From an uncultured Prevotellaceae bacterium (GTDB lineage Bacteria; Bacteroidota; Bacteroidia; Bacteroidales; Bacteroidaceae): a DNA stretch of 64,000 nucleotides. A program made the position numbers and the translations under genes. The notes under the pieces are model-generated. The model was not told the DNA's origin. It saw nothing but the letters and a program-made list of their open reading frames with translations, and did no database searches. Numbering within the stretch: position 1 is the first letter of the stretch; every line of letters begins with the position of its first letter. The stretch covers positions 92,050 through 156,049 of the forward strand of contig ONLY01000002.1 in assembly GCA_900318775.1 (NCBI GenBank), in the 5' to 3' direction. Positions 16,592 to 25,657 of this stretch are shown in pieces.

Positions 16592-19500
16592 GCTTTACTT
16601 TTTCTCTCTTCCATGTTGGTAGGTGCAGCAGCATTTGCTCAGGAGTTCACGGCAGTATGGCCCAGCATGCCAGTGCCCGAGTTCACTACATTTGCTGTAG
16701 AGCAGGAATGCTACCTTTGGAATGTGGGTGCTGGCGGCTTCTACATCAACCACCAGGGCCCCAGCGCAGCGCCTTATTGGGGATCACGCGCTACAGTGAA
16801 TAACACTGTGGGTACCAAAGTGAAATTTACCCAAACGAATCCTGGAGACATTAACGAGACGAGCTCATTTGAAGCAGAGCCCAATGCCTATCTCTTTGTC
16901 AGTTATGTGACGTCGCAAAAGGAGAATAAGTGCACCTTCTCTGACGCTTGGGACGGCGTTTGGACCGATAACAACACGAACACAAATCGCTATTTTGACA
17001 TCGTGCCTAGTGGCAACTACATCAAGATTCAGCCTAATGTGGAGTTGCAGAACGGAAAGACGGACGGAATGTTTCTGGGTGTTCGTGGTGAAGATCCTAA
17101 CATGCTGATCTATCTGTATGATAAGACCCCTGGCCGCATCAGCGAAACAGAGCCATTCTATGCCGAGTGGGCAGCTGTGAGCGCAGATGCTTATGATACA
17201 TGGTACGCTGCTCGTAATGGTGAAGAAAGCAAGAAAGTGTATGCAAACTATGTGGCTTCAGAAAACCTGAAGGCCGAAATCCTCACTGCTCAGGAGAAGG
17301 GGTTCACAGCTGCCAGCCTTGCTGACTACTATGCTGTGTACAACAATCTGGAAAGCACTGTTGAAGAAATGAATGCAGCTAAGCAGGCTGTGTGGGAAAA
17401 ATGGCGCTGGGAGGAAATCAAAGACCTCTTTGACGAAGGCAACATCACCGTGGGTGAGGCAAATGATGTTTCAGATGCTTTCATCAACAACGACTTCGAT
17501 GAGGGAGATGAGACCAATGGGGCCGTTAAGAATACAAGAGGCTGGGACATCACCTTCCAGTCTGGTGTGAATGCAGCAAACATCGGTTACAACTACAATA
17601 TAGGTACAGTGGAGATTACCCACCCTGTGACGGGCGAGAAAGTGCTGGGTTTGATTAACACCTATGAGCTGCCTGAAGGCGGCGAGGAAACAGCCTTCCT
17701 CTCTAAGTTCATCGAGGCATGGAGAGATGCTAAGGATCCTCTTGGCGAAGGCTCTATCACACAGACAATCCCTAACTTGCCAAAGGGTAAGTATGTTTTG
17801 GGTGTGGATGCCAACGCTTGTAACCAGAGCAACGCCAACGATGTGGATAATGTGCAGCTCTTTGCCAGAGCATCCCTCACAGGTCAAGAGTATTTCACAA
17901 CTGTCAGCACGCCCGATGAGAATAACCGTCCAAGGCACTTCGAGTTCAACTTCATCCACGCTGGTGGCTCCATGACTTTGGGCTTCCGTGTCACCGACAA
18001 GGAGAAAGCCACTAATCCTGCTAACTGGATTGCTATGGATAACTTGAAACTCTACTTCTATGGCGACGAGGGAATGGATCCTGACCAGTATCAGCTGGGT
18101 AATCTTATTGAGGACCTGAAGGCGAAGCAGGACCCTGACGATCTGGAGTCTGTAGCGGCATACACAGGCGCCAAGACTGGCTACGAAACGGCTATGGGAA
18201 CAGCAGAAGATGTCTATGAGAACGGTGGCGATTTCGTGCAGGCACAGACAGATCTGCAGGCGGCATACGATGCACTGGTTGCTTCGATTGCAGACTATAA
18301 GAACTTTGCTTCCTTCCTGGAGCAGGCCGATGAGCGCGTGCTTGACTTCGAAGGCACACCATTCGAGACATCTGTAGGCGAACCGCTTTCCGATCAAGTG
18401 GGCCTGTGGCACGACGCATACGACGATGAGAAATATACGAAGGAAACAATTGATGGTCTTGCAAGTGCTCTTGCAAAGGCTGTGGCAGACCTCTTCCCAA
18501 CAACATTGAATAAGGGTGATGACCTGACTGCATTTATCGCCAACGCTGGCTTTGACCGTGGCTTCTACGGCTGGACATCTGTTGATGCTACACCTGCATG
18601 GGGAGGCACCATCATGGAGAAAGACGGAGAAGGCAACGTGACCTACAAGACGAGCAACACAGTAGAAGGCTGCGAGCCTATCGAGTCTGGTTGCGCAGAG
18701 GTGTTCCAGAAAGCGTTCTCTATGTCTCAAACATACAAGGGACTGCCTGCTGGTGTATATCAGCTCAGAGCTCAGATTTTCGAGCGCAACGACAACAACA
18801 AGACAGACGGAGAAACCTTCCTCTATGCAATGGTAGGTGACGAGGAACAGAAGCAGGTCGCTCCATTCATTGATAAATATGCAACAGACGAGAGACTGTT
18901 CGTTTTGAACGAAGAAGCTTGGGGAACAGATATCGAGACCACAGGAGGCAGCGGCAAGTATATTCCAAGAAACATGGAGGGTGCCAACTACCACTTCGCT
19001 CACACAACCGAAGGCAATGAACTGCCAGACTACACGGTGACTCTGAACATTGTGCTTGACAAGGCAAGCGACGTGGAGTTCGGTGTGAAGAACACTTCGG
19101 GTGGCGACTGGGTCATTTTCGACAATTTCCAGCTGATTTACTTGGGTGAAGACCTCAGCGTATATCTGATTCCTGTTAACGAAAAGTTGACCGAGCTGTC
19201 TCAGTTCGTCGAGGAGAATGAGGATAACGTTGGCACAGATGTGAAAGATGACCTTGGAGTACTGACTGATGGTGTTGCTGATCTCCAAACCAAAGAAGAT
19301 TGCGCGGCATACATCAAGACTATCGAAGATGCGATTGCATATGCCAAGAACTCTGTGAAGTTCTATGCAGAGGCTGATGATCTCGTAAGCCAGTTGGAGA
19401 CCGCCAAGGATGAGGTGGACGCTAACCCAACTGCTGCCGATGATACAAAATCTTATCTGGAAGAAGTATCTGACCCCATCAGCAACAGAGAGCTGACTGT

Positions 19501-20152
19501 GGCAGAACTGGAGGAGGTCATCGCAAAGTGCAAGGTGCTCCTTACAGCCCTCTTGCTCCCTGAAAACTTCAACTCAGCCACTGACGAGAACGGCATTGAC
19601 ATCACGAAGGTGATTGTTAACCCAAGCTTCGAGGAGAAGATGACTGGTTGGACAAACTCCGGCACCATCGCTGCATGGGAACAGACGAATAAGCTGTTTG
19701 ATAATCAGCAGGGTGATATCTACTGTGAGTGCTATCACAAGGATGGCTCCATCGATGTCAACCAGACGATTCCTGCTCTGCCTGCAGGTACTTACGAGCT
19801 GAATGCAGCTATCTCTTCACAGGCGACAGACTGCAAGCTCTATGCAAACGACGCTGCTTATGATGTTCCTGCTAATGCTTCGGGTCGTTACTCTGTATTC
19901 TTTGCTCTTGAAAAGGTAAGCGATGTGACTTTTGGCGTCAGCTGGACGGATAAGGGTGGCTTCTGGAATGCGCTGGATGACTTCAAACTTACATACTACG
20001 GTACGGAGAGCCAGAAAGTGGAAGTGGAAGAGATTAGCGTTCCTGCTGCCGACGAAAACGCTCCTCTGTACAACCTCGCTGGCCAGCGTGTGAACAAGAA
20101 CTACAAGGGCTTCGTGGTGAAGAAGGGACAGACTTTCTACAACAACAAGTAA
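16583..20152 (+). CDS. Giant secreted surface protein B, paralogue of protein A
   Basis: A 1189-aa protein with a signal peptide (about residues 1-19, ending AAAFAQ). It has the same plan as protein A: N-terminal lectin-like part (YLWNVGAGGFYINHQG), helical segments, and jelly-roll modules opening with NNDFDEGDETNG, NAGFDRGFYGW and NPSFEEKMTGW, joined by helical linkers. The tail is APLYNLAGQRVNKNYKGFVVKKGQ, a Prevotella-type C-terminal motif probably tied to export or anchoring. The modules are collinear with protein A but clearly diverged, in contrast to the 45 identical bases over the start. Divergent from the recombinase gene, it has no clear -7 box of its own: the best candidates between the palindrome array and ATG (for example TAAATTG) are imperfect. 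It ends at a terminator similar to that of protein A. The binding target is unknown. Confidence 0.85.
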   Translation: MKKALLFLSSMLVGAAAFAQEFTAVWPSMPVPEFTTFAVEQECYLWNVGAGGFYINHQGPSAAPYWGSRATVNNTVGTKVKFTQTNPGDINETSSFEAEPNAYLFVSYVTSQKENKCTFSDAWDGVWTDNNTNTNRYFDIVPSGNYIKIQPNVELQNGKTDGMFLGVRGEDPNMLIYLYDKTPGRISETEPFYAEWAAVSADAYDTWYAARNGEESKKVYANYVASENLKAEILTAQEKGFTAASLADYYAVYNNLESTVEEMNAAKQAVWEKWRWEEIKDLFDEGNITVGEANDVSDAFINNDFDEGDETNGAVKNTRGWDITFQSGVNAANIGYNYNIGTVEITHPVTGEKVLGLINTYELPEGGEETAFLSKFIEAWRDAKDPLGEGSITQTIPNLPKGKYVLGVDANACNQSNANDVDNVQLFARASLTGQEYFTTVSTPDENNRPRHFEFNFIHAGGSMTLGFRVTDKEKATNPANWIAMDNLKLYFYGDEGMDPDQYQLGNLIEDLKAKQDPDDLESVAAYTGAKTGYETAMGTAEDVYENGGDFVQAQTDLQAAYDALVASIADYKNFASFLEQADERVLDFEGTPFETSVGEPLSDQVGLWHDAYDDEKYTKETIDGLASALAKAVADLFPTTLNKGDDLTAFIANAGFDRGFYGWTSVDATPAWGGTIMEKDGEGNVTYKTSNTVEGCEPIESGCAEVFQKAFSMSQTYKGLPAGVYQLRAQIFERNDNNKTDGETFLYAMVGDEEQKQVAPFIDKYATDERLFVLNEEAWGTDIETTGGSGKYIPRNMEGANYHFAHTTEGNELPDYTVTLNIVLDKASDVEFGVKNTSGGDWVIFDNFQLIYLGEDLSVYLIPVNEKLTELSQFVEENEDNVGTDVKDDLGVLTDGVADLQTKEDCAAYIKTIEDAIAYAKNSVKFYAEADDLVSQLETAKDEVDANPTAADDTKSYLEEVSDPISNRELTVAELEEVIAKCKVLLTALLLPENFNSATDENGIDITKVIVNPSFEEKMTGWTNSGTIAAWEQTNKLFDNQQGDIYCECYHKDGSIDVNQTIPALPAGTYELNAAISSQATDCKLYANDAAYDVPANASGRYSVFFALEKVSDVTFGVSWTDKGGFWNALDDFKLTYYGTESQKVEVEEISVPAADENAPLYNLAGQRVNKNYKGFVVKKGQTFYNNK

Positions 20153-20174
20153 TCCCTATACATTGATATAAAAA

Positions 20175-20205
20175 GTGGCGGACACTCATTGTGCCCGCCA
20201 CTTTT
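20175..20205 (+). terminator. Rho-independent terminator of surface protein B
   Basis: The stem GTGGCGGACA (20175-20184) pairs with TGCCCGCCAC (20192-20201) with one mismatch, followed by TTTT. Its stem is nearly the same as that of the protein A terminator at 11357-11386. Confidence 0.8.
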
Positions 20206-20283
20206 ATATTGATGGGGTTAGCGCTATGGCTTTGTGGAGCTAAAAGCGCTATGTGTATGATGGCTTTGGAGTTGCTTAGCCCT

Positions 20284-21456
20284 TCAGTACGCCTGTATTC
20301 CCCGTGCCACAGCGTAAGCGGTGGTCCATGCGGCCTGGAAGTTGAATCCGCCCGTCACACCATCGATGTCGAGCACTTCGCCGGCATAGAAAAGGCGTGG
20401 GGTGGTCTTGGACTCCAGCGTGGATTTGTCTACCGTGTCGAGCGGAATGCCGCCACAGGTGACAAACTCGTCTTTGTAGGGACTGCGGCCAACTATCTGG
20501 TAGTTGTCGTTGGTGAGCAGGTTGACCAGACGGTTGATGCCTTTCTTGCCTACCTCGCCACAACGGCGGCCTTGGAGCTGGGCTTTGTCCAAAAGATAGG
20601 ACCACAGGCGGGCTTGCAGGCCGTAGGGGTGGAGATTGTCAATGAGTTTGGCTGTGTTCTGCTCCAGAAGTGTGGTGAGGTGTGGGCGTACGGCCTCGAC
20701 GTTGGTTTCGCCTGTCCAGTTGACGCACAAAGGTGACTGGTAATGCAGCTCGGCCAAATGTCGGGCGGCATAGCTGGAGAGTCTCAGGATGGCTGGACCG
20801 CTCATGCCCCAATGGGTGATGAGTAGCGGACCTTGGGCACGGAAGGTCGTGGCGGGAAGATGGACAATGGCATGGTCCACCACCAATCCTTGCAGGGCGG
20901 TGAGAAGGGAGTCTTTGACCGTAAAGGTGAAAAGGCTGGGCACACAGCCCTCTCGGTGGGGTGTGCCGCCACAGGTAACCGCCACGAAGTCGAACTCTGA
21001 CAGCAGAGCCTCGGGATTCTCCACTTTAGTGCCTCGTTGCAGTTTCACACCGTGCTTCTTGGCTTCGCGCAGGAAGCAGTCGATGATGGCATGGCTGTCT
21101 TGCGCGGCAGGAAAGACGCACTGGTCTTCCTGCACGTTGAGGGGCACGCCATGGGCTTCGAACCACTGGTAGGCATCATCGGGACCGAACTGCTTGAAGA
21201 GCCGTTTGAGCAGGGTAGCGCCACGCGGATAGACTTGCCGCAGGTCGGTCACCTCGGCAAAGGTGTTGGTGCAGTTGCAGCGTCCTCCGCCTGATATCTC
21301 CACCTTGGCAAGCACCTTGCGCTGCTGCTCGAAGATAGTGACATCGAGGTTGGGAATCAGCTCCTTGGCGTTGATGGCCAAGAAGAACCCTGCTGCACCG
21401 CCACCGATGATGGCGAGAGAGGGGCTGTTACTGTTTTGCGCGTTCGAGTGCGACAT
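20284..21456 (-). CDS. NAD(P)/FAD-dependent oxidoreductase, HI0933/BaiN family
   Basis: A 390-aa flavoprotein. The dinucleotide-binding motif LAIIGGGAAGFFLA lies near the N-terminus, followed by the family-specific VLAKVEISGGGRCNCTN. The C-terminal FAD-binding segment LFYAGEVLDIDGVTGGFNFQ is typical of HI0933 proteins. The start at 21456 overlaps the 3' end of the upstream sulP gene by 29 bp; no closer start exists that keeps the FAD motif. The physiological substrate of most family members is unknown. BaiN in gut clostridia acts on bile-acid intermediates, but that cannot be transferred here. It is probably the last gene of the unit GT4-GT2-SulP-oxidoreductase. Confidence 0.88.
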   Translation of the reverse strand: MSHSNAQNSNSPSLAIIGGGAAGFFLAINAKELIPNLDVTIFEQQRKVLAKVEISGGGRCNCTNTFAEVTDLRQVYPRGATLLKRLFKQFGPDDAYQWFEAHGVPLNVQEDQCVFPAAQDSHAIIDCFLREAKKHGVKLQRGTKVENPEALLSEFDFVAVTCGGTPHREGCVPSLFTFTVKDSLLTALQGLVVDHAIVHLPATTFRAQGPLLITHWGMSGPAILRLSSYAARHLAELHYQSPLCVNWTGETNVEAVRPHLTTLLEQNTAKLIDNLHPYGLQARLWSYLLDKAQLQGRRCGEVGKKGINRLVNLLTNDNYQIVGRSPYKDEFVTCGGIPLDTVDKSTLESKTTPRLFYAGEVLDIDGVTGGFNFQAAWTTAYAVARGIQAY

Positions 21457-23107
21457 TGATGTTAGGACAGATGTTTTCCTCGCCGAGGAGCTCGTTGAAG
21501 CCGTTCTTGGCGAGCACACCGTGTACATAGTCGTTCACGCCAGAGAGAATAATCTTAATGCCTTCCTTCTCTGACATGCCAATGAGGCTCTGCAGGTTGT
21601 GCATGCCGGTGGAGTCGATGAAGGGCACCTTGCGCATGCGGATAATGCGCACCTTGGGACGCTTCTTCATACGCACCATGACTTCCTCAAACTTGTTGGC
21701 TATGCCAAAGAAGTAAGGACCATTGATTTCGTACACTTCCACATCCTCGGGGATGGTGAGGTGCTCGATGTTTGGATTCTCGGCCAGGTCGGTCTCGGCA
21801 GTTGGGTCAATCTCGTCGTCGTCGGTGAGCACGCTGACTTGGGTGGTCTCAGCCATGCGGCGCATGCAGAGCAGGCAAGCAAGCATGAGACCCACCTCGA
21901 TGGCGATGGTGAGGTCGAAGATGACCGTGAGGCCAAAGGTAAGCCAAAGCACGATGATGTCGCTCTTGGGGTTGTGCATCATCTCACGGATGGTGCGCCA
22001 GCCGCTCATGTTGTAGCTGACCACCACGAGCACGCCTGCCAGACACGCCATAGGGATGTACTTGGCGTAAGGCATCAGGAAGAAGTATATCAAGAGAAGC
22101 ACAATGGCATGAATGATGCCCGCGATTGGGGTGCGGCCACCATTGTTGATGTTGGTCATGGTACGGGCGATGGCGCCTGTAGCGGGAATGCCGCCGAAGA
22201 TAGGGCTGATGACGTTGGCAATGCCTTGGCCAATGAGCTCTTGGTTGGAGTCGTGCTTGTGGCCAATGATACCGTCGGCGACGGTAGCGGAAAGAAGGCT
22301 CTCAATGGCACCCAGCACAGCGATGGTCAAAGCGGGAGAGAGGAGACCCTTGAGATTGTCCCAGCTGAGTGTGGGCACATCGGCTTCGGGCAGAGAAGGG
22401 TTGATTTCAAAGCGGTCGCCGATGGTGTCAACGTGGATGCCGAAGTATTGGGCCATGATGATGCCGGCCACGGTCATGACAATGAGGGCCACGAGCGAAC
22501 CGGGCACTTTCTTGCTGACGAGGGGTGTGCAGGCGATGATGACCACCGATAGGATGCCTACCGCAGCGGTGGCAATATCGACAGTGCCGAAGTGCTGGAA
22601 GTAGCAGATCCACTTCTCGATGAAGTCGGCAGGCACACTGCCTTCGATGTGGAGACCAAGAAGGTCTTTCACCTGGGTGGAGAAGATGGTAAGTGCAATA
22701 CCGCTGGTGAAGCCCACGATGATAGGGTAGGGTATGTAGCGGATGATGGTGCCGAGGCGCAGGACTCCGAGCAGAATCAGGAAGAGACCTGCCATGACGG
22801 TGGCGATGGCCAAGCCCGTGAGACCGTACTGCTGGATGATGCCGTAGATGATGATGATGAAGGCTCCTGTGGGACCGCCTATCTGCACACGGCTGCCGCC
22901 AAAGGCGCTGATGGCAAAGCCTGCAATGATGGCTGTGAGGATGCCTTTCTCGGGCGACACGCCTGAAGCAATGCCGAAAGCGATGGCAAGTGGAAGGGCA
23001 ACAATGCCCACGATGATGCCGGCCATGAGGTCGGCCATGAACTTCTGTTTGTTGTAGTCTTTGAGTGTGTAGAACAACTCGGGTTGAGAAGGACGAAATC
23101 TCTTCAT
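21428..23107 (-). CDS. SulP-family anion transporter with STAS domain
   Basis: A 559-aa inner-membrane transporter of the SLC26/SulP family (sulfate, bicarbonate, dicarboxylate or similar anions). The first block reads MADLMAGIIVGIVALPLAIA and GSRVQIGGPTGAFI. About 10-14 membrane segments follow to around residue 410. The cytoplasmic STAS domain occupies about 440-559, with VPFIDSTGMHNLQSL as its hallmark loop. The substrate cannot be fixed from sequence. The start lies 13 bp after the end of the upstream GT2 gene, and the end overlaps the flavoprotein gene, so co-transcription is likely. Confidence 0.92.
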   Translation of the reverse strand: MKRFRPSQPELFYTLKDYNKQKFMADLMAGIIVGIVALPLAIAFGIASGVSPEKGILTAIIAGFAISAFGGSRVQIGGPTGAFIIIIYGIIQQYGLTGLAIATVMAGLFLILLGVLRLGTIIRYIPYPIIVGFTSGIALTIFSTQVKDLLGLHIEGSVPADFIEKWICYFQHFGTVDIATAAVGILSVVIIACTPLVSKKVPGSLVALIVMTVAGIIMAQYFGIHVDTIGDRFEINPSLPEADVPTLSWDNLKGLLSPALTIAVLGAIESLLSATVADGIIGHKHDSNQELIGQGIANVISPIFGGIPATGAIARTMTNINNGGRTPIAGIIHAIVLLLIYFFLMPYAKYIPMACLAGVLVVVSYNMSGWRTIREMMHNPKSDIIVLWLTFGLTVIFDLTIAIEVGLMLACLLCMRRMAETTQVSVLTDDDEIDPTAETDLAENPNIEHLTIPEDVEVYEINGPYFFGIANKFEEVMVRMKKRPKVRIIRMRKVPFIDSTGMHNLQSLIGMSEKEGIKIILSGVNDYVHGVLAKNGFNELLGEENICPNINVALERAKQ

Positions 23108-23120
23108 GCTTACTGTTCTT

Positions 23121-23867
23121 TTACTTTTTAATGAATGCTCTGAATATAAACCAAATATGTTGTGCGATGGCCGTGAAGCAACCGTAGTGCTTGGCCATTA
23201 TCCTGAATCTTTCCTTGAGTGATGCCTTGTGATTGGCAGTGGTCATGCCTTCTGCCAGATAGTCGGCAAGTGGCTCTTTGACGTAACGGTTGCTCATGCC
23301 GCGTCGTGCGCCTTCTTTCATGCAGCGGATGCACCAGTCGAAGTCGGCGGAAAAGCGGTACTGCAAGTCGTAGGGGAGGGCTATCTCACGGTTAACGTAG
23401 AATGCCTGGTGGCACACCAGCATGCCCTCTTTGAAAGAGCGCCATGTGAGATGCTCGGGGGGCGTGAGACGACGGTTGCGCAGGAAGTGCCCGTTGGCAT
23501 CAACAATGTGGGTGTCACCGTAGAGAATGGCAGGCATGGTGCCTGTAGACTTGTCTGCTTTGCAGGTTGCCGCAATGTGTGCCAAGGTCTCTTTGCTGTG
23601 CAGAGTGTCGCCCGCATTGAGAAAGCACAGGTAGTCGCCGGTGGCAAGGCGGAGGCCTTTGTTCATGGCATCATAGAGGCCCTTGTCTGGCTCGCTGTGC
23701 ACGATGGCGTGCGGGTAGCGGCGGGCTATCTCCAGCGTGTTGTCCTTCGAGGCACCGTCGATGATGAGGTGCTCAATGTGGGGATAGGTCTGCTGCGCCA
23801 CACTCTGCAGGGTGCGCTCGAGAGTGGACTCGGCATTGTAGGTGACGGTAATGATGCTGAACTTCAT
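23121..23867 (-). CDS. Glycosyltransferase family 2 (WcaE-like)
   Basis: A 248-aa GT2 enzyme with FSIITVTYNAESTLERTLQS, then HIEHLIIDGASKDNT, EPDKGLYDAMNKGLRLATGDY and the acidic motif CFLNAGD. This pattern is typical of short GT2 enzymes that build capsule or colanic-acid-type repeat units. The ATG at 23867 was chosen over one 10 codons upstream because the GT2 fold starts immediately after it. It lies 60 bp after the GT4 gene and 13 bp before sulP. Sugar specificity is unknown. Confidence 0.88.
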   Translation of the reverse strand: MKFSIITVTYNAESTLERTLQSVAQQTYPHIEHLIIDGASKDNTLEIARRYPHAIVHSEPDKGLYDAMNKGLRLATGDYLCFLNAGDTLHSKETLAHIAATCKADKSTGTMPAILYGDTHIVDANGHFLRNRRLTPPEHLTWRSFKEGMLVCHQAFYVNREIALPYDLQYRFSADFDWCIRCMKEGARRGMSNRYVKEPLADYLAEGMTTANHKASLKERFRIMAKHYGCFTAIAQHIWFIFRAFIKK

Positions 23868-23927
23868 GTGCGCTATAGAAATGATAATGGCTTGCAAGAC
23901 TTATAGAATCCAATGGGACGACAAGTC

Positions 23928-25172
23928 TTACAGGCTTTCGTAAACTTCAATGTATTGGCGGGCTACGGCGTTCTCGCTGTAGTGGGTCACCACCTTCGTG
24001 CGTGCTTGATGGCTCAAGGTGGCATAGTCGGCCGAGAGAGTCCAAAGGATGCCGTTGGCAAAGTCCTGAGCGTCTTTGTAACGGGCAACGTAGCCTGTCT
24101 CTTGATGGTCAATCATCTCGGGGATGCCGCCTACGTTGAAGCCCACGCAAGGGATGCCGCAGGAGAGCGCCTCCATGATGGTGTTGGGTAAGTTGTCCTG
24201 CAGAGATGGGGTCACGTAGATGTCAACGGCGTTGTAGAGCTGCACCATCTTCTGCGGGTCGCTCACGTAGCTGATAGGAATCATGCTGAAGGGCACTTGG
24301 TCGCGCACGGCTTCTGCTTGACCGCCCACAACTACAATCTCCATGCGCTGGACAATGTCGGGGTGCGCTTGTTTCAGCAGCTGCAAGGCTTCCACCAGAT
24401 AGCGGAATCCTTTGCGCTCGTCGGTGATGCGCTGGCAACCAAAGAGCAGCAAACGCTTGTCGGTTGGCAACTGGAAGGCTTTGCGTGCCTCTGTCTTGTC
24501 AAGCGGCTTGAAGAGATCTGTGTCAATGGCGTTCGGTATGCTGATGACTTGATGCCCTTCGGTGAGCTTCGATTTACGTGCTAGAGATGCCATCCACTCG
24601 CTGCAGCCTACAAACGTAAGATGTGCGGAATGGTAGAGGTGCTCTTTCTGGCGGAAGAGGCGTTGAGCCATGTCGCCCAACAGACTGCCGCCTTGCTGTT
24701 CGCAGTGGTGGCAGAGGGTGGTGTACTTCTCGCAGCTGCCTGAATAGTGGCAGATGCCTGTGAAGTACCATTGGTCGTGCATGGTGATGACCACGGGCTT
24801 GCCTGCCTGCAAGATGTGGCGCAGTCCCGTTATGGAGAGGAATCCTTGATTGACCCAATGCAGGTGGATGACATCGGCACGCTGGAACTCTTGTGTCTGC
24901 GTGATGTCGATGCCTGTGTTGGCAATGTCCACCAAAAAGAGACGCTTGCGGCTGAAGCCATTGCCCACGAAGATGCACAGGCGCTCCCATAGGAAACGGA
25001 GCATATGAGCCCAACTGGAGCCTGCCGAGGCCACGGTGAGATGGTCGGTCTGTTTGTCGCGTACCAACATGCGTGCCTTGACACCATTCTTCTTCAAGGC
25101 TTTCATCAATCGGTTGGCAGCGATGGCGGCTCCGCCGATTCGCTCGGATGTGTTGATAATAAGGACTCTCAT
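23928..25172 (-). CDS. Glycosyltransferase family 4
   Basis: A 414-aa GT-B enzyme. The N-terminus MRVLIINTSERIGGAAIAANRL carries the glycine-rich loop. The acceptor domain includes VITMHDQWYFTGICHYSGSC, a segment common in Bacteroidetes GT4 enzymes and rich in Cys and His. The donor domain has LLFGCQRITDERKGF and the EX7E-type region EALSCGIPCVGFNVGGIPEMI. A -7 box (25188-25195) lies 15 nt upstream of the ATG, which supports this start and makes it the first gene of its operon. The product is expected to act on lipid-linked glycan at the inner membrane. Confidence 0.9.
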   Translation of the reverse strand: MRVLIINTSERIGGAAIAANRLMKALKKNGVKARMLVRDKQTDHLTVASAGSSWAHMLRFLWERLCIFVGNGFSRKRLFLVDIANTGIDITQTQEFQRADVIHLHWVNQGFLSITGLRHILQAGKPVVITMHDQWYFTGICHYSGSCEKYTTLCHHCEQQGGSLLGDMAQRLFRQKEHLYHSAHLTFVGCSEWMASLARKSKLTEGHQVISIPNAIDTDLFKPLDKTEARKAFQLPTDKRLLLFGCQRITDERKGFRYLVEALQLLKQAHPDIVQRMEIVVVGGQAEAVRDQVPFSMIPISYVSDPQKMVQLYNAVDIYVTPSLQDNLPNTIMEALSCGIPCVGFNVGGIPEMIDHQETGYVARYKDAQDFANGILWTLSADYATLSHQARTKVVTHYSENAVARQYIEVYESL

Positions 25173-25187
25173 AAGTCAAAAATCGTA

Positions 25188-25195
25188 CAAAGTTA
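25188..25195 (-). promoter_or_regulatory. -7 box for the GT4-GT2-SulP-oxidoreductase unit
   Basis: Minus-strand TAACTTTG fits TAnnTTTG and ends 15 nt before the ATG at 25172. Confidence 0.6.
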
Positions 25196-25246
25196 CGCTT
25201 TTTTGCCTACACGGAGGAATTTTCGGGCATTTTCTTCGTTTAGGGC

Positions 25247-25277
25247 TTGGAAGTTCATGGGAAATGCCTTACCTTTG
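25247..25277 (+). promoter_or_regulatory. Promoter of tRNA-Asn
   Basis: TTGG at 25247-25250 and TACCTTTG at 25270-25277 with 19-nt spacing fit the Bacteroidetes -33/-7 consensus. The tRNA begins 29 nt past the -7 box. Confidence 0.75.
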
Positions 25278-25306
25278 CAACGCATTCCACTAAAGGAAAG
25301 CAATCT

Positions 25307-25380
25307 GCTTCAGTAGCTCAGTTGGTTAGAGCACATGACTGTTAATCATGGGGTCGTTGGTTCAAGCCCATCCTGAAGCG
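25307..25380 (+). tRNA. tRNA-Asn (anticodon GTT)
   Basis: A 74-nt cloverleaf without encoded CCA. The acceptor GCTTCAG pairs perfectly with CTGAAGC (25373-25379); discriminator G25380. D arm GCTC/GAGC. Anticodon stem CATGA/TCATG with loop CTGTTAA, giving anticodon GTT. T arm GTTGG/CCATC around TTCAAGC, with one T-T mismatch. A strong promoter and terminator bracket it as a single-gene unit. Confidence 0.95.
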
Positions 25381-25386
25381 CAACAA

Positions 25387-25424
25387 GAGAGAGGGGAGTC
25401 AACGCTGACTCCCCTCTCTCTTTA
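25387..25424 (+). terminator. Rho-independent terminator of tRNA-Asn
   Basis: A perfect 15-bp stem (25387-25401 with 25406-25420), loop ACGC, then a short T run. It starts 6 nt past the tRNA. Confidence 0.85.
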
Positions 25425-25528
25425 TAGTACAATTCCCTCTATATTATATTGTATGTGTTCCCTTGTTTATTATCGGCTCCTTGCTTGTTGACTAAATGCA
25501 TGATGCCTGCTGAGCAAGCCGTCGTGAT

Positions 25529-25567
25529 GTTACCGGGCAATCCACTTCGTAGTTATCGGGCAATCCA
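25529..25567. repeat. Two-copy direct repeat at 23-bp period
   Basis: GTTACCGGGCAATCCA (25529-25544) and GTTATCGGGCAATCCA (25552-25567) differ at one base and start 23 bp apart. They lie in the 230-bp gap between the tRNA terminator and trkH, in which no gene is seen. Confidence 0.7.
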
Positions 25568-25657
25568 TTAGCCTCTTTTTTTAAGCTTGCATAAATTCCA
25601 TGCTGAGGGGAAAAGGAGAATGTGCGGGTGTCACGATTGATACCTCTGCAGCGGCCC

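Noticed and set aside
17471..19288. A 605-codon open frame on the minus strand opposite protein B
   Set aside because: It mirrors the codon pattern of the plus-strand gene and has no domains or start signals. Protein B has a signal peptide, modules and terminator.
21599..22552. A 317-codon open frame opposite the SulP gene
   Set aside because: His- and Asp-rich composition arises from the reverse complement of membrane-segment codons; no motif.
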